This document shows positions 7,469 to 14,388 of a stretch of 33,809 bases of DNA, in pieces. The stretch comes from Clostridiaceae bacterium (lineage in GTDB: Bacteria; Bacillota; Clostridia; Lachnospirales; Lachnospiraceae), in NCBI GenBank assembly GCA_910575585.1, contig CAJTGF010000060.1:1-33809 (forward strand), given 5' to 3'. Both the position numbers and the translations under genes were made by a program. The first letter of the stretch is position 1, and the number at the start of each line of letters is the position of its first letter. The notes beneath the pieces are model-generated. The model was not told where the DNA came from. It worked only from the letters and a program-made list of their open reading frames with translations, and did not search any database.

Positions 7469-9745
7469 ATGGAAAACAACCAGTTTGATCTGCTGGAGGT
7501 CATCAGGCATATAGAACCTGCCGAACTGGATTACCAGGATTGGGTCAACATCGGGATGGCGCTGCGGCATGAGGGATACAATGTCAGCGTATGGGATGAA
7601 TGGAGCAAACGGGATCCCGCCCGATATCATTCCGGGGAGTGCCAGCGAAAATGGAGATCATTCCATGGGGCAGGTTCCCCCGTGACCGGAGGCACGATCG
7701 TTCAGATAGCAAAGGACCATGGGTGGGCGCCTGACCGTGGGCATGAACTTAATTGGGATGATGTCATTGAGAGGGATCCAGCTATAATCGTAAACAGTCA
7801 TTACATTGAAAACCTGGAGATCCATGAACCAAAAGAATGGTGTCCAGAAAAAGAACTGATCACTTACATAGAAACACTATTTGGCACCGACGATATTGTC
7901 GGCTATGTGACCCGGAGCTGGAGTAAGCCGGACAATGATAAAAAGTATCCGGATAAAGGCTGCTGGGATAGGACTGCGCGGCAGTTAATCCAAAGTTTGA
8001 GTAAATGTAAGGGAGATATTGGTTCCGTTCTTGGAGACTATGATCCGGAGGTGGGCGCATGGATCCGGTTTAATCCCCTGGATGGGAAGGGCTGCAGAGA
8101 TGAGAATGTGACGGATTTCCGGTACACTCTGGTGGAATCGGACAGCATGGATCTGGAACAGCAGAACGCCATCATCCGCGAACTGGAGCTGCCTGTGGCG
8201 TGTCTGGTCCATTCCGGGAATAAGAGTCTGCATGCCATTGTAAGGGTGGACGCGGCTGATTATAGAGAGTATAGGAAACGGGTGGATTATCTATATAATG
8301 TCTGCCAGAAGAACGGCCTTAAGACGGATAATCAGAATCGGAACCCTTCCAGGCTTTCCAGGATGCCGGGAGTCATACGGAACGGGCGTAAGCAGTTTTT
8401 GATAGCCACAAATATCGGAAAAACTTCCTGGGATGAATGGCACGAATGGATTGAGAGTATCAATGACGACCTTCCGGAACCGGAGAACATGGCGGACGTA
8501 TGGGACTGCCTTCCAAAGCTGGCAGACCCGCTCATTGACGGAGTCCTCCGCCAGGGCCATAAAATGCTGATAGCAGGCCCGTCTAAGGCGGGAAAATCCT
8601 TTGCTTTGATAGAGTTGTCCATTGCCATATCGGAAGGCAGGAAATGGATGGGATGGCAGTGCGCGAAGGGCAGGGTGCTGTATGTGAACCTGGAGCTTGA
8701 CGAAGCCAGTTGCTTCCATCGTTTCAGGGATGTCTATACTTCATTGGGATGGAGACCTGACAACCTGAAAAACATCGATGTATGGAATCTTAGGGGGAAG
8801 TCTGTTCCAATGGATAAGCTGGCTCCCAAACTGATCAGGAGGGCGGTCAAAAAGAATTACATAGCGGTTATCATTGACCCGATCTACAAGGTCATAACAG
8901 GAGATGAGAACAGCGCCGATCAGATGGCAAATTTCTGTAATCAATTTGACCTGGTCTGTACGGAACTTGGCTGCGCGGTGATTTACTGCCATCACCACTC
9001 AAAAGGCGGGCAGGGCGGCAAGAAGTCTATGGACCGGGCCAGCGGTTCCGGAGTGTTCGCCAGAGACCCGGACGCGCTGCTGGATATGATTGAGCTGGAA
9101 CTATCAGAGGACGTGTTAAAGCAAGAGGAGAATAAGGCCGTATGCGCTGCCTGCAGGCAGTTTCTGGATGCCCATTTTGAGTGGCAGGAAGACGTGTCAC
9201 AGGATGATCTGTGCAGCAGCTATCAGATGCTCAATTACTGCGAGAATAAGCTGTCTAAGGGGCAATGGGAAAACCTGAAGGCGATCGTGGAGACGGTACG
9301 AGAACGGGTGAGGACTATCACTGCCTGGAGGATCGAGGGGACGCTGCGGGAGTTTCCGAAGTTTGAGCCCGTGAACCTGTGGTTTCGGTATCCGGTGCAT
9401 CAAATAGACGATATAGGAATCTTAAATGATATACAGCCGGATGCGGAAAAGCCATATTGGCAAAAGGGCAAAGAGGCCAGAAAGAAACAGGGAGAAGCCC
9501 AGCGAAAAAACAAGCAGGAAAAATACAATATAGCCATCGAAAATTTCCGTTTTGGCAATAATGGTGTATATCCGACAGTAAAGGAATTGTATGAGCAGAT
9601 GAAAAGTGACGCCGAGGCGATAGGAGAAAAGTATCCTGCGGAAAAAACGATCTGGAACTCCTTGAAAAAGCTTGGATACACAACGGATAAGGATACAAAA
9701 AGGATTGTCTTATTACCAAGTGATTCTGGTGACGGGAATGAATGA
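7469..9745 (+). CDS. primase-helicase type replication protein (758 aa)
   Basis: Three parts. Residues about 1-85 resemble PriCT-2 ('LDYQDWVNIGMALRHEG...WDEWSK'). Residues about 130-330 look like a primase-like core ('GCWDRTARQ', 'LVESDSMDLEQQNAII', 'VHSGNKSLHAIVRVDA', 'NRNPSRLSRMPGV'). Residues about 345-560 are a RepA-like (AAA_25) hexameric helicase core with Walker A GPSKAGKS at 370-377 and 'AVIIDPIYKV' as the Walker B region, then 'VIYCHHHSKGG'. The C-terminal 100 residues are basic and include a winged-helix-like end. It should prime and unwind at the phage origin; the candidate origin begins inside its last codons. Start ATG 7469 has AGAGGATG. Confidence 0.82.
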   Translation: MENNQFDLLEVIRHIEPAELDYQDWVNIGMALRHEGYNVSVWDEWSKRDPARYHSGECQRKWRSFHGAGSPVTGGTIVQIAKDHGWAPDRGHELNWDDVIERDPAIIVNSHYIENLEIHEPKEWCPEKELITYIETLFGTDDIVGYVTRSWSKPDNDKKYPDKGCWDRTARQLIQSLSKCKGDIGSVLGDYDPEVGAWIRFNPLDGKGCRDENVTDFRYTLVESDSMDLEQQNAIIRELELPVACLVHSGNKSLHAIVRVDAADYREYRKRVDYLYNVCQKNGLKTDNQNRNPSRLSRMPGVIRNGRKQFLIATNIGKTSWDEWHEWIESINDDLPEPENMADVWDCLPKLADPLIDGVLRQGHKMLIAGPSKAGKSFALIELSIAISEGRKWMGWQCAKGRVLYVNLELDEASCFHRFRDVYTSLGWRPDNLKNIDVWNLRGKSVPMDKLAPKLIRRAVKKNYIAVIIDPIYKVITGDENSADQMANFCNQFDLVCTELGCAVIYCHHHSKGGQGGKKSMDRASGSGVFARDPDALLDMIELELSEDVLKQEENKAVCAACRQFLDAHFEWQEDVSQDDLCSSYQMLNYCENKLSKGQWENLKAIVETVRERVRTITAWRIEGTLREFPKFEPVNLWFRYPVHQIDDIGILNDIQPDAEKPYWQKGKEARKKQGEAQRKNKQEKYNIAIENFRFGNNGVYPTVKELYEQMKSDAEAIGEKYPAEKTIWNSLKKLGYTTDKDTKRIVLLPSDSGDGNE

Positions 9746-9938
9746 TCCTTCTTTCCCATAACCAGGGAAACGCGAGCGCGGGAAATGTGATGACTTGATT
9801 CCCGTGACCAGGTATTTTTGGTACTGGGAAGATTCCCGTTTTTATTCCCGTAACCAGGAGTTTTAGGTGGCGGGAACATTCCCTCCCGGCACCTATATAT
9901 ATTATATATATATCCCTTTCGGGAACGGGAATCGGGAA
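9726..9938. other. candidate phage replication origin: iterons and AT-only tract
   Basis: A 13-bp element TTCCCRTRACCAG occurs at 9753-9765, 9799-9811 and 9845-9857 (spacing 46 bp each time) and once inverted at 9726-9738 inside the end of the primase-helicase gene (revcomp TTCCCGTCACCAG). After a hairpin (9865-9894, arms AGGTG/CACCT and CGGGA/TCCCG) comes a 20-bp tract of only A and T (9894-9913), then three CGGGAA half-sites (9920, 9926, 9933). Iterons next to an easily melted tract beside the initiator gene is the standard design of phage and plasmid origins. No gene is visible between 9746 and 10039. Confidence 0.65.
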
Positions 9939-9959
9939 TGTGCGGGCTCCCACCCTTAC

Positions 9960-9988
9960 GTGTGGGGTGACATAGGCACACCCCACAC
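9960..9988. other. 10-bp perfect inverted repeat downstream of the candidate origin
   Basis: GTGTGGGGTG (9960-9969) and CACCCCACAC (9979-9988) pair perfectly over a 9-nt loop. No T-run follows, so it is not an ordinary terminator; it could be part of the origin or a protein site. Confidence 0.5.
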
Positions 9989-10039
9989 ACGGGAGGGAAC
10001 CCACCCAGCACAACCGCGCGGGAAAGGAAAACATGAAAA

Positions 10040-10444
10040 ATGATAATTGAATTTTTTATGCCAATGACACCCCCTACCTGTACCCACCAAGAGAAGCAGG
10101 TCAAGGTGGCGAATGGCAAGCCGGTATTTTATGAGCCGCAGGAAGTGAAAGTAGCCAGGAGGAAACTGCAGGCACATTTGGGAAGGCATGTACCGGAGCA
10201 GGAATTTAAGGGAGCGGTGAGGCTGACGACCTGGTGGTGTTTCCCGATGAAGGGCAAACACTATGATGGGGAATATCGGACTAGCCGACCTGACACGGAC
10301 AATCTGGTAAAGATGCTAAAAGATGTGATGACAGAGCTTCACTTTTGGAAAGATGATGCCCAAGTGGCCAGCGAGGTGATTGAAAAGTATTGGGCGTATG
10401 TACCTGGGATCTACGTGAAAGTGGAGAGCTTAGATGACGAATGA
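10040..10444 (+). CDS. rusA: RusA-family Holliday junction endonuclease (134 aa)
   Basis: Cuts Holliday junctions made during phage replication and recombination. The RusA signature is present: 'RPDTDNLVKMLKDVM' with D85, D87 and K91, and 'FWKDDAQV' with D105/D106, matching the acidic and lysine catalytic residues of the family; length is typical. ATG 10040 is chosen because it opens the conserved 'MIIEFFMPM' start; a closer ATG at 10033 after AAAGGAAA gives only a five-residue frame. Confidence 0.88.
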   Translation: MIIEFFMPMTPPTCTHQEKQVKVANGKPVFYEPQEVKVARRKLQAHLGRHVPEQEFKGAVRLTTWWCFPMKGKHYDGEYRTSRPDTDNLVKMLKDVMTELHFWKDDAQVASEVIEKYWAYVPGIYVKVESLDDE

Positions 10445-10661
10445 GCAGGTAAGGGATGGATTTAACGAAGTCCATAACGAGTTTTGGAACCGGTATAAAA
10501 ATCACGTACCTAAAAAAGATTCGGAGGAATGGGATCGGCTCCTTACATGGGCTTCTGTCCTGAAGAGGAGATACCCATTTTTGAAAGAGACGGTTATTGC
10601 TCTGGTGGAGGAGCTTGACCAGAGAATGAGGAGGAAGGATGAAGCTAAAAGAGATTTATGA
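10434..10661 (+). CDS. hypothetical phage protein (75 aa)
   Basis: Overlaps the rusA end by 11 nt and the next gene by 23 nt, as in a tightly coupled operon. Charged, helical and soluble; includes 'EVHNEFWNRYKNHVP'. No family identified with confidence. Confidence 0.6.
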   Translation: MTNEQVRDGFNEVHNEFWNRYKNHVPKKDSEEWDRLLTWASVLKRRYPFLKETVIALVEELDQRMRRKDEAKRDL

Positions 10662-10827
10662 GCCATTGAGACCATTGATTGAGGACATGGACCTGGTAGA
10701 CGTGAAGATCTATCCGGGGATGGACGGGGAGGTCAAGGAGGTGCTGCTGAAATACGTGCCTGGCCAGGGGAAAGAAAAGGCGGTTTGGGAGAAATATACA
10801 GGCCTGTTTGAGGAGGGAGGAAAGTGA
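10639..10827 (+). CDS. hypothetical phage protein (62 aa)
   Basis: Starts ATG 10639 behind AGGAGGAAGG. Small acidic protein with an alternating beta pattern ('DMDLVDVKIYPGMDGEVKEVLLKYV'). Its TGA overlaps the next start (TGATG at 10825-10829). Function unknown. Confidence 0.6.
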   Translation: MKLKEIYEPLRPLIEDMDLVDVKIYPGMDGEVKEVLLKYVPGQGKEKAVWEKYTGLFEEGGK

Positions 10828-11408
10828 TGAAAAAATATGAGCTGACGGAGGAAGTTGTCAACTTTTGCGGGATCGATCTGTTCCGGATTCGGGCATTAAA
10901 GGCATTCGGGGATGTTGGAGATGGGGAATTGGGTGGATTTGTAGAGACGGAGGATAATTTGAGCCATGAGGACAATGCGTGGATCAGTGGAGATGCGTGG
11001 GTCAGCGGCAATGCGTGGGTCAGTGGCAATGCGTGGGTCTACGGCGATGCGAAGGTCTGTGGCAATGCGTGGGTCTACGGCGATGCGAAGGTCAGTGGCA
11101 ATGCGTGGGTCTACGGCGATGCGAAGGTCTGTGGCAATGCGTGGGTCAGCGGCAATGCGAAGGTCAGTGGAGATGCGGACTACGCCACAGCGAAAGGCTT
11201 TGGTTCCCAATTCAGGAATACCACATTTTTCCGGTTGAAAAATGGTGGCGTCGGAGTTCAATGTGGCTGCTTTTACGGTACGCTGGCAGAGTTCAGGGAA
11301 AAGGTCAAGGATACATATCCGACAAACAAAAAAGGGAAAGAATATCTGATGCTGGCAGATCTGATGAAGTGTCACTTTTGGGATGGAGAGAATGAGGGCG
11401 ATGCTTAA
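10827..11408 (+). CDS. hexapeptide-repeat (left-handed beta-helix) phage protein (193 aa)
   Basis: Residues about 50-115 are eleven consecutive six-residue units of the form [ND]A[WK]V[SYC]G, the periodicity of left-handed beta-helices; Ala and Val at fixed positions would face the core. An N-terminal domain (about 1-48) and a C-terminal domain (about 120-193, with 'YGTLAEFREKVKDTYP') flank it, an arrangement common in prophage proteins of unknown role. ATG 10827 overlaps the previous TGA; GTG 10824 is an alternative start. Confidence 0.75.
   Translation: MKKYELTEEVVNFCGIDLFRIRALKAFGDVGDGELGGFVETEDNLSHEDNAWISGDAWVSGNAWVSGNAWVYGDAKVCGNAWVYGDAKVSGNAWVYGDAKVCGNAWVSGNAKVSGDADYATAKGFGSQFRNTTFFRLKNGGVGVQCGCFYGTLAEFREKVKDTYPTNKKGKEYLMLADLMKCHFWDGENEGDA
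10974..11171 (+). repeat. 18-bp tandem coding repeat, eleven units
   Basis: Eleven 18-bp units encode the hexapeptides of the beta-helix protein. Units 4-9 (11028-11135) form three nearly identical 36-bp super-repeats (a NAWVYG unit followed by a DAKV[CS]G unit), differing by two bases in the middle copy. The near identity at DNA level points to recent duplication by slippage. Confidence 0.85.
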
Positions 11409-12192
11409 ATACCCTGGTAGCAAATGGTCCCTTGCGAAGTGGATCATCAGCCATTTCCCGGAACACCACAGTTACCTGGAGCCGTTCTTTGGTTCAGGGG
11501 CTGTCCTGTTCAACAAGCCAAGGAGCAATATCGAGACAGTGAATGACCTGGATGGGAATGTGGTGAATCTGTTTGAGTGGATTAAGCATGATCCGGAACG
11601 TCTGGCAAGAGAGATCTATTACACGCCGTACTCACGGCAGGTATACGAAGATGCATTTTCGACGGTACCAGAGGACAGCCTGCAGAAAGCGGTTAACTTT
11701 TATGTTCGGCTGCAGATGGGACATGGTTTCCGAACCAATGGAGAGAAAGTAGGCTGGAAAAATGATGTGCAAGGTAGGGAGAGAGCCTATGCGGCAAAGG
11801 ATTGGTGTGAGCTTCCGGAGAAGATTATGCAGGCGGCAGAGCGGCTTAGGGGAGTACAGATCGAGTGCAGGCCGGCAGTGGATGTGATCCAGCGTTTTAA
11901 TTCCCCAAAGGTGCTTATTTATGTGGATCCACCTTATGTACTCAGTACCAGGCACGGGAAACAGTATCGGTGTGAGATGGATGACAAAGATCATGAGGAG
12001 CTTATAGATGTGCTGCTGGATCACAAGGGGCCGGTGCTGCTTTCCGGGTACGACAGCCCTCTGTATCTGGAGCGGCTTCGGCATTGGCACCGTGAGGAAG
12101 CGGTAAGCTATTCCCAGACAGCATCCAGGAAAACAGAGGTTCTGTGGATGAATTTTGAGCCAGAGGAGCAGATGAGGATGGCGGGGATTTAG
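11392..12192 (+). CDS. Dam-type DNA adenine N6-methyltransferase (266 aa)
   Basis: Transfers a methyl group from S-adenosylmethionine to adenine in DNA. Family D12 motifs: KYPGSKW at 6-12, the SAM loop PFFGSGA at 31-37, 'VNDLDGNVVN' at 50-59 and the catalytic DPPY at 179-182. ATG 11392 has GGAGAGA in front; 11383 and 11401 are alternatives. It is unpaired with a restriction enzyme, as is usual for phage methylases that protect DNA or control packaging and expression. The start overlaps the preceding gene. Confidence 0.85.
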   Translation: MRAMLKYPGSKWSLAKWIISHFPEHHSYLEPFFGSGAVLFNKPRSNIETVNDLDGNVVNLFEWIKHDPERLAREIYYTPYSRQVYEDAFSTVPEDSLQKAVNFYVRLQMGHGFRTNGEKVGWKNDVQGRERAYAAKDWCELPEKIMQAAERLRGVQIECRPAVDVIQRFNSPKVLIYVDPPYVLSTRHGKQYRCEMDDKDHEELIDVLLDHKGPVLLSGYDSPLYLERLRHWHREEAVSYSQTASRKTEVLWMNFEPEEQMRMAGI

Positions 12193-12201
12193 GAGGACAG
12201 A

Positions 12202-12350
12202 ATGGCAGATATTAAGATTATTAAGGGCGTGGACTGATTTATGAATGCCCGGAGTGCGAAGCAGAGGTGGAACTGGGTCAGACCTACTGTCAGGAGTGCG
12301 GGGAAGGGCTAAACTGGAAAGAAAATTATGAGGATATTGATAGCTTGTGA
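12202..12350 (+). pseudogene. frameshifted zinc-ribbon protein
   Basis: An ATG at 12202 with a perfect ribosome site (AGGAGGACAGA) reads MADIKIIKGVD and stops at 12235-12237. In another frame, 12231-12350 encodes 'GLIYECPECEAEVELGQTYC' then 'QECGEGLNWKENYEDIDSL' with two CxxC pairs, a clear zinc ribbon without its own standard start (only a CTG at 12234). One inserted base or two deleted bases would join them, so the gene is probably broken; CTG initiation is the alternative. Confidence 0.6.
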
Positions 12351-12438
12351 GGAATCTCGGGCGGTGACGAAGGAACTTAGGCGGCTGGGGTATGAGGCTT
12401 ATTTGTGTGACATTGAGACGAGAAAGGAGAACTTATGA
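12328..12438 (+). pseudogene. N-terminal stub of a phage DNA methylase-like protein (36 aa)
   Basis: ATG 12328 begins MRILIACEESRAVTKELRRL and continues to 'EAYLCDIETRKENL' before TGA. 'M-R-[IV]-L-[IV]-A-C-E-E-S' followed by 'LG-EAY-CDI' is the typical beginning of a much longer phage methylase-like protein (often followed by SGGHPEWH). Here the frame leaves the family after CDI and stops where the next gene begins, so the rest was lost, probably when the regulatory genes downstream were exchanged. It might instead be translated only to couple the next gene. Confidence 0.6.
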
Positions 12439-12656
12439 GGCAGAACTTAAAAGAAGCCCGCCAGAAGGCAGGCGTGACACAGCAGCAGATGGCAGACAAG
12501 CTGGAAATCAGTTTAAGGTACTACCAGAATATTGAGGCGGGAAGCCGAACGGGCGATTTTGGTATCTGGGATGCTTTGGAAGATATCACTGGTATTCATC
12601 AACGGACACTCCGAGAGATTTCAAAAACTCATCCCGTCCAAGGAGATAGTCCGTAG
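12435..12656 (+). CDS. XRE-family (Cro-like) DNA-binding protein (73 aa)
   Basis: A single helix-turn-helix domain: 'LKEARQKAGVTQQQMADKLEISLRYYQNIEAGSRTG' at about 5-40 is a textbook XRE motif. No second domain. ATG 12435 has AAAGGAG and overlaps the preceding stop (ATGA). Its last 71 nt overlap, in the opposite direction, the end of the XRE gene 12586-12822. Likely a regulator of the phage switch, but it is far from the two visible operators and may act elsewhere. Confidence 0.8.
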   Translation: MRQNLKEARQKAGVTQQQMADKLEISLRYYQNIEAGSRTGDFGIWDALEDITGIHQRTLREISKTHPVQGDSP

Positions 12657-12822
12657 GGACATTCAACACATCTGCTATGTGTACCAGTAGAGCATATGAG
12701 GGGGTTCGGGTTCCGGTTTCATAGCACTGATAGGAGCGTAAAGCAACATGAATGGAATCGGCCATAGTCTGTTGAGTAAGATTGCGATTCATGCGCATTT
12801 GGCGAAGTCGTTTATTGAACAT
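12586..12822 (-). CDS. XRE-family repressor-like protein (78 aa)
   Basis: Minus-strand gene starting ATG 12822 behind AGGAGGACTTTT. Residues about 5-62 form an XRE domain ('LRQMRMNRNLTQQTMADSI...VALRSYQCYETGTRTPS', 'VLNVPTDYLLGR'). It is short and has no cleavage or multimerisation domain, so it is not a classic CI. It faces away from the promoter/operator block at 12846-12903, which makes it the natural repressor of the genes starting at 12921. Convergent 71-nt overlap with the other XRE gene could allow antisense interference. Confidence 0.8.
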   Translation of the reverse strand: MFNKRLRQMRMNRNLTQQTMADSIHVALRSYQCYETGTRTPSYALLVHIADVLNVPTDYLLGRDEFLKSLGVSVDEYQ

Positions 12823-12845
12823 AAAAGTCCTCCTGAAAAAAATAC

Positions 12846-12903
12846 TTGACTACGTGCATATTGTACGCTATTATATATCAAAAAACAGCGTGCATATCGC
12901 ACG
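12846..12903. promoter_or_regulatory. divergent promoter with two repressor operators
   Basis: Plus promoter TTGACT (12846-12851), 17-bp spacer, TATTAT (12869-12874). Two related 15-bp dyads: CGTGCATATTGTACG (12853-12867, inside the spacer) and CGTGCATATCGCACG (12889-12903, just past the start point), 36 bp centre to centre. A TATAAT on the minus strand (plus 12870-12875) overlaps the plus -10 and could serve the XRE gene at 12822, though its -35 is poor. The layout is that of a small lysogeny-type switch. Confidence 0.75.
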
Positions 12904-12920
12904 TAAAAAGGAGGGCAATT

Positions 12921-13157
12921 ATGACAGTAAAAGAAATTGCATTTAAGTTGGAGGATTTACAGGTAAAATCATGGGCGCTTAACAGTTTGACGCTGGCAGT
13001 CCGTGACGCCATTGTGGAGGGGCCGAACGCTACAAGTAATTTTGATGGCGCTCTTCATGTGTTGACCTGCATGACAAGCGAACTGGAGGGAGAGATGAAG
13101 GAATTAAGTGATGCCCTGTTTGAAGTGATAAGGGCAGAAAAGAAGGGAGCGGCGTAA
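12921..13157 (+). CDS. hypothetical phage protein (78 aa), first gene after the switch
   Basis: ATG 12921 with AAAGGAGGG; the frame is open further left but through the promoter. Helical and acidic ('SNFDGALHVLTCMTSELEGEMKELSDALFEVI'). Such short proteins often lie before antirepressors in Clostridia prophages; function unknown. Expression should be under the two-operator promoter. Confidence 0.65.
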   Translation: MTVKEIAFKLEDLQVKSWALNSLTLAVRDAIVEGPNATSNFDGALHVLTCMTSELEGEMKELSDALFEVIRAEKKGAA

Positions 13158-13183
13158 AAGCGTTAGAAGAAAGAGAGGATAAT

Positions 13184-13750
13184 ATGCAGGAAAAGATAGT
13201 AAGTGTCAATGAGCAGAATATAACGGTCAAGGAGTTTAGAGGCAAAAGAGTAGTCACTTTTAAAGATATTGATACTGTCCATGAGAGAGCAGATGGAACG
13301 GCAAGAAGAAACTTCAACAGTAATAAACAACATTTTATCGAGGGGGAGGATTTTTTCGTACGAAATTCGTACGAAGCCCAAGCAGAATACGGTATTACTG
13401 CCCCTAATGGTTTGACACTTATTACCGAATCAGGATATCTTATGTTGGTAAAGTCTTTCACGGATGATTTGGCTTGGGACGTTCAGCGGCAGTTGGTCAA
13501 GAGATACTTCGCCCAAAAACCAGTAGATACAATGGTTACATATCAATACCCGCTTTCCGCAGCGACTTTTGAGAGTGTTGCGAATCTGGGAAGACTGATT
13601 GAGCGCGTAATGAGAACAGAGGGTGCTTGTCCTCATGAAATTGCTATGGTACTTAAGCCCATTTTCCAGCAGGCAGGGATAGAGATTAATGAACGCTTTA
13701 TCAAGGTTCCGGCATATGAACAGTTGGTATTTGATGTTGTAGCGCGATAG
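13184..13750 (+). CDS. ORF6N-domain phage antirepressor-like protein (188 aa)
   Basis: Residues about 5-95 match the ORF6N domain ('VKEFRGKRVVTFKDIDTVH', 'ARRNFNSNKQHFIEGEDFF', 'GLTLITESGYLMLVKSF'), found in phage antirepressors related to KilA-N/BRO proteins. The C-terminal half carries a separate helical domain with 'AMVLKPIFQQAGIEINERF'. It probably binds DNA or repressor and lifts repression; that is family inference. It lies in the operon behind the two-operator switch and is followed by the LexA-like winged helix gene. Confidence 0.78.
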   Translation: MQEKIVSVNEQNITVKEFRGKRVVTFKDIDTVHERADGTARRNFNSNKQHFIEGEDFFVRNSYEAQAEYGITAPNGLTLITESGYLMLVKSFTDDLAWDVQRQLVKRYFAQKPVDTMVTYQYPLSAATFESVANLGRLIERVMRTEGACPHEIAMVLKPIFQQAGIEINERFIKVPAYEQLVFDVVAR

Positions 13751-13760
13751 GAGGCAGCAG

Positions 13761-13991
13761 ATAACACACACAGATAAACGAATCGTTAGCTTTATCGTTG
13801 ACTATTACAGAGAAAATCAATTTTATCCCAATTATGATGAGATTGCGGAGGCGATAAATCGGACAAAATCAACCGTGCATACTCACATGAGAAGGCTGGA
13901 GGATGAGGGCGTTATTATTCGAAAGGCGGACCATTCATCACAATACAGGTTGATAAATATGGGTTTTATCTGTAAAAATGAGGGAGGATGA
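13761..13991 (+). CDS. LexA-like winged-helix protein (76 aa) with apparent ATA start
   Basis: The frame reads THTDKRIVSFIVDYYRENQF, then 'YPNYDEIAEAINRTKSTVH' and 'THMRRLEDEGVIIRKADHS', an unmistakable LexA-type DNA-binding domain (winged helix, wing at the end) without the peptidase half. There is no ATG, GTG or TTG near the start; a strong site AGGAGG (13749-13754) stands 6 nt before ATA at 13761. A TAG at 13740-13742 closes the frame upstream. The stop overlaps the next ATG (ATGA, 13988-13991), so the gene is in an active operon layout. ATA initiation or a mutated start are the options. Confidence 0.65.
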   Translation: MTHTDKRIVSFIVDYYRENQFYPNYDEIAEAINRTKSTVHTHMRRLEDEGVIIRKADHSSQYRLINMGFICKNEGG

Positions 13992-14371
13992 TCGATACGG
14001 CAGAAAAAATAAGGACCCCGGCGCAACAGTTAGAGGAGTTCCTGAACTTCGTTGACCAGTGCTACGCGGATTACCGGTATGCCTACGAGGCGGTCAACGA
14101 GGAGGACAAACGGCTCCAGGATCTCCTTCATGAGATGGAGTTTGCATCAGATAAGGCGGAACGCAACCGGGTGGCCACAAAGCTGCAGAACAGCCGGAAA
14201 GAGCGCAGACGGAACAAAGATATTGTGAAGCTGAACGAGCAGGTGGTAAAGTTCTTTGACGAGAAGGGCCATCGGGATACCCTGAATAAAATGCGTCAGC
14301 TCCTGGGGCGCCAGAGGAAGGAGGAGGAATACCTGTTCGGGGAGCGGGTGTACAAGCCGAGGGCGAAATAG
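13988..14371 (+). CDS. hypothetical coiled-coil phage protein (127 aa)
   Basis: Starts ATG 13988 inside the previous stop, with GGGAGG ahead. Almost wholly helical and highly charged (for example 'RVATKLQNSRKERRRNKDIVKLNEQVVKFF'), consistent with an alpha-helical bundle or coiled coil. Such proteins often precede the late regulator in Firmicutes prophages. Function unknown. Confidence 0.65.
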   Translation: MIDTAEKIRTPAQQLEEFLNFVDQCYADYRYAYEAVNEEDKRLQDLLHEMEFASDKAERNRVATKLQNSRKERRRNKDIVKLNEQVVKFFDEKGHRDTLNKMRQLLGRQRKEEEYLFGERVYKPRAK

Positions 14372-14388
14372 TTGAGAGAGAGGAGGAG

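Noticed and set aside
9318-10119. Overlapping minus-strand frames of about 240 aa over the origin
   Set aside because: Two frames open at once across a repeat-rich region; the iterons and AT tract explain the sequence better.
10974-11171. CRISPR-like array
   Set aside because: The repeats are contiguous 18-bp coding units without spacers.
10896-11447. 183-aa minus and 138-aa plus alternative frames
   Set aside because: Any stop-free 18-bp repeat opens other frames; the beta-helix frame has the ribosome site and flanking domains.
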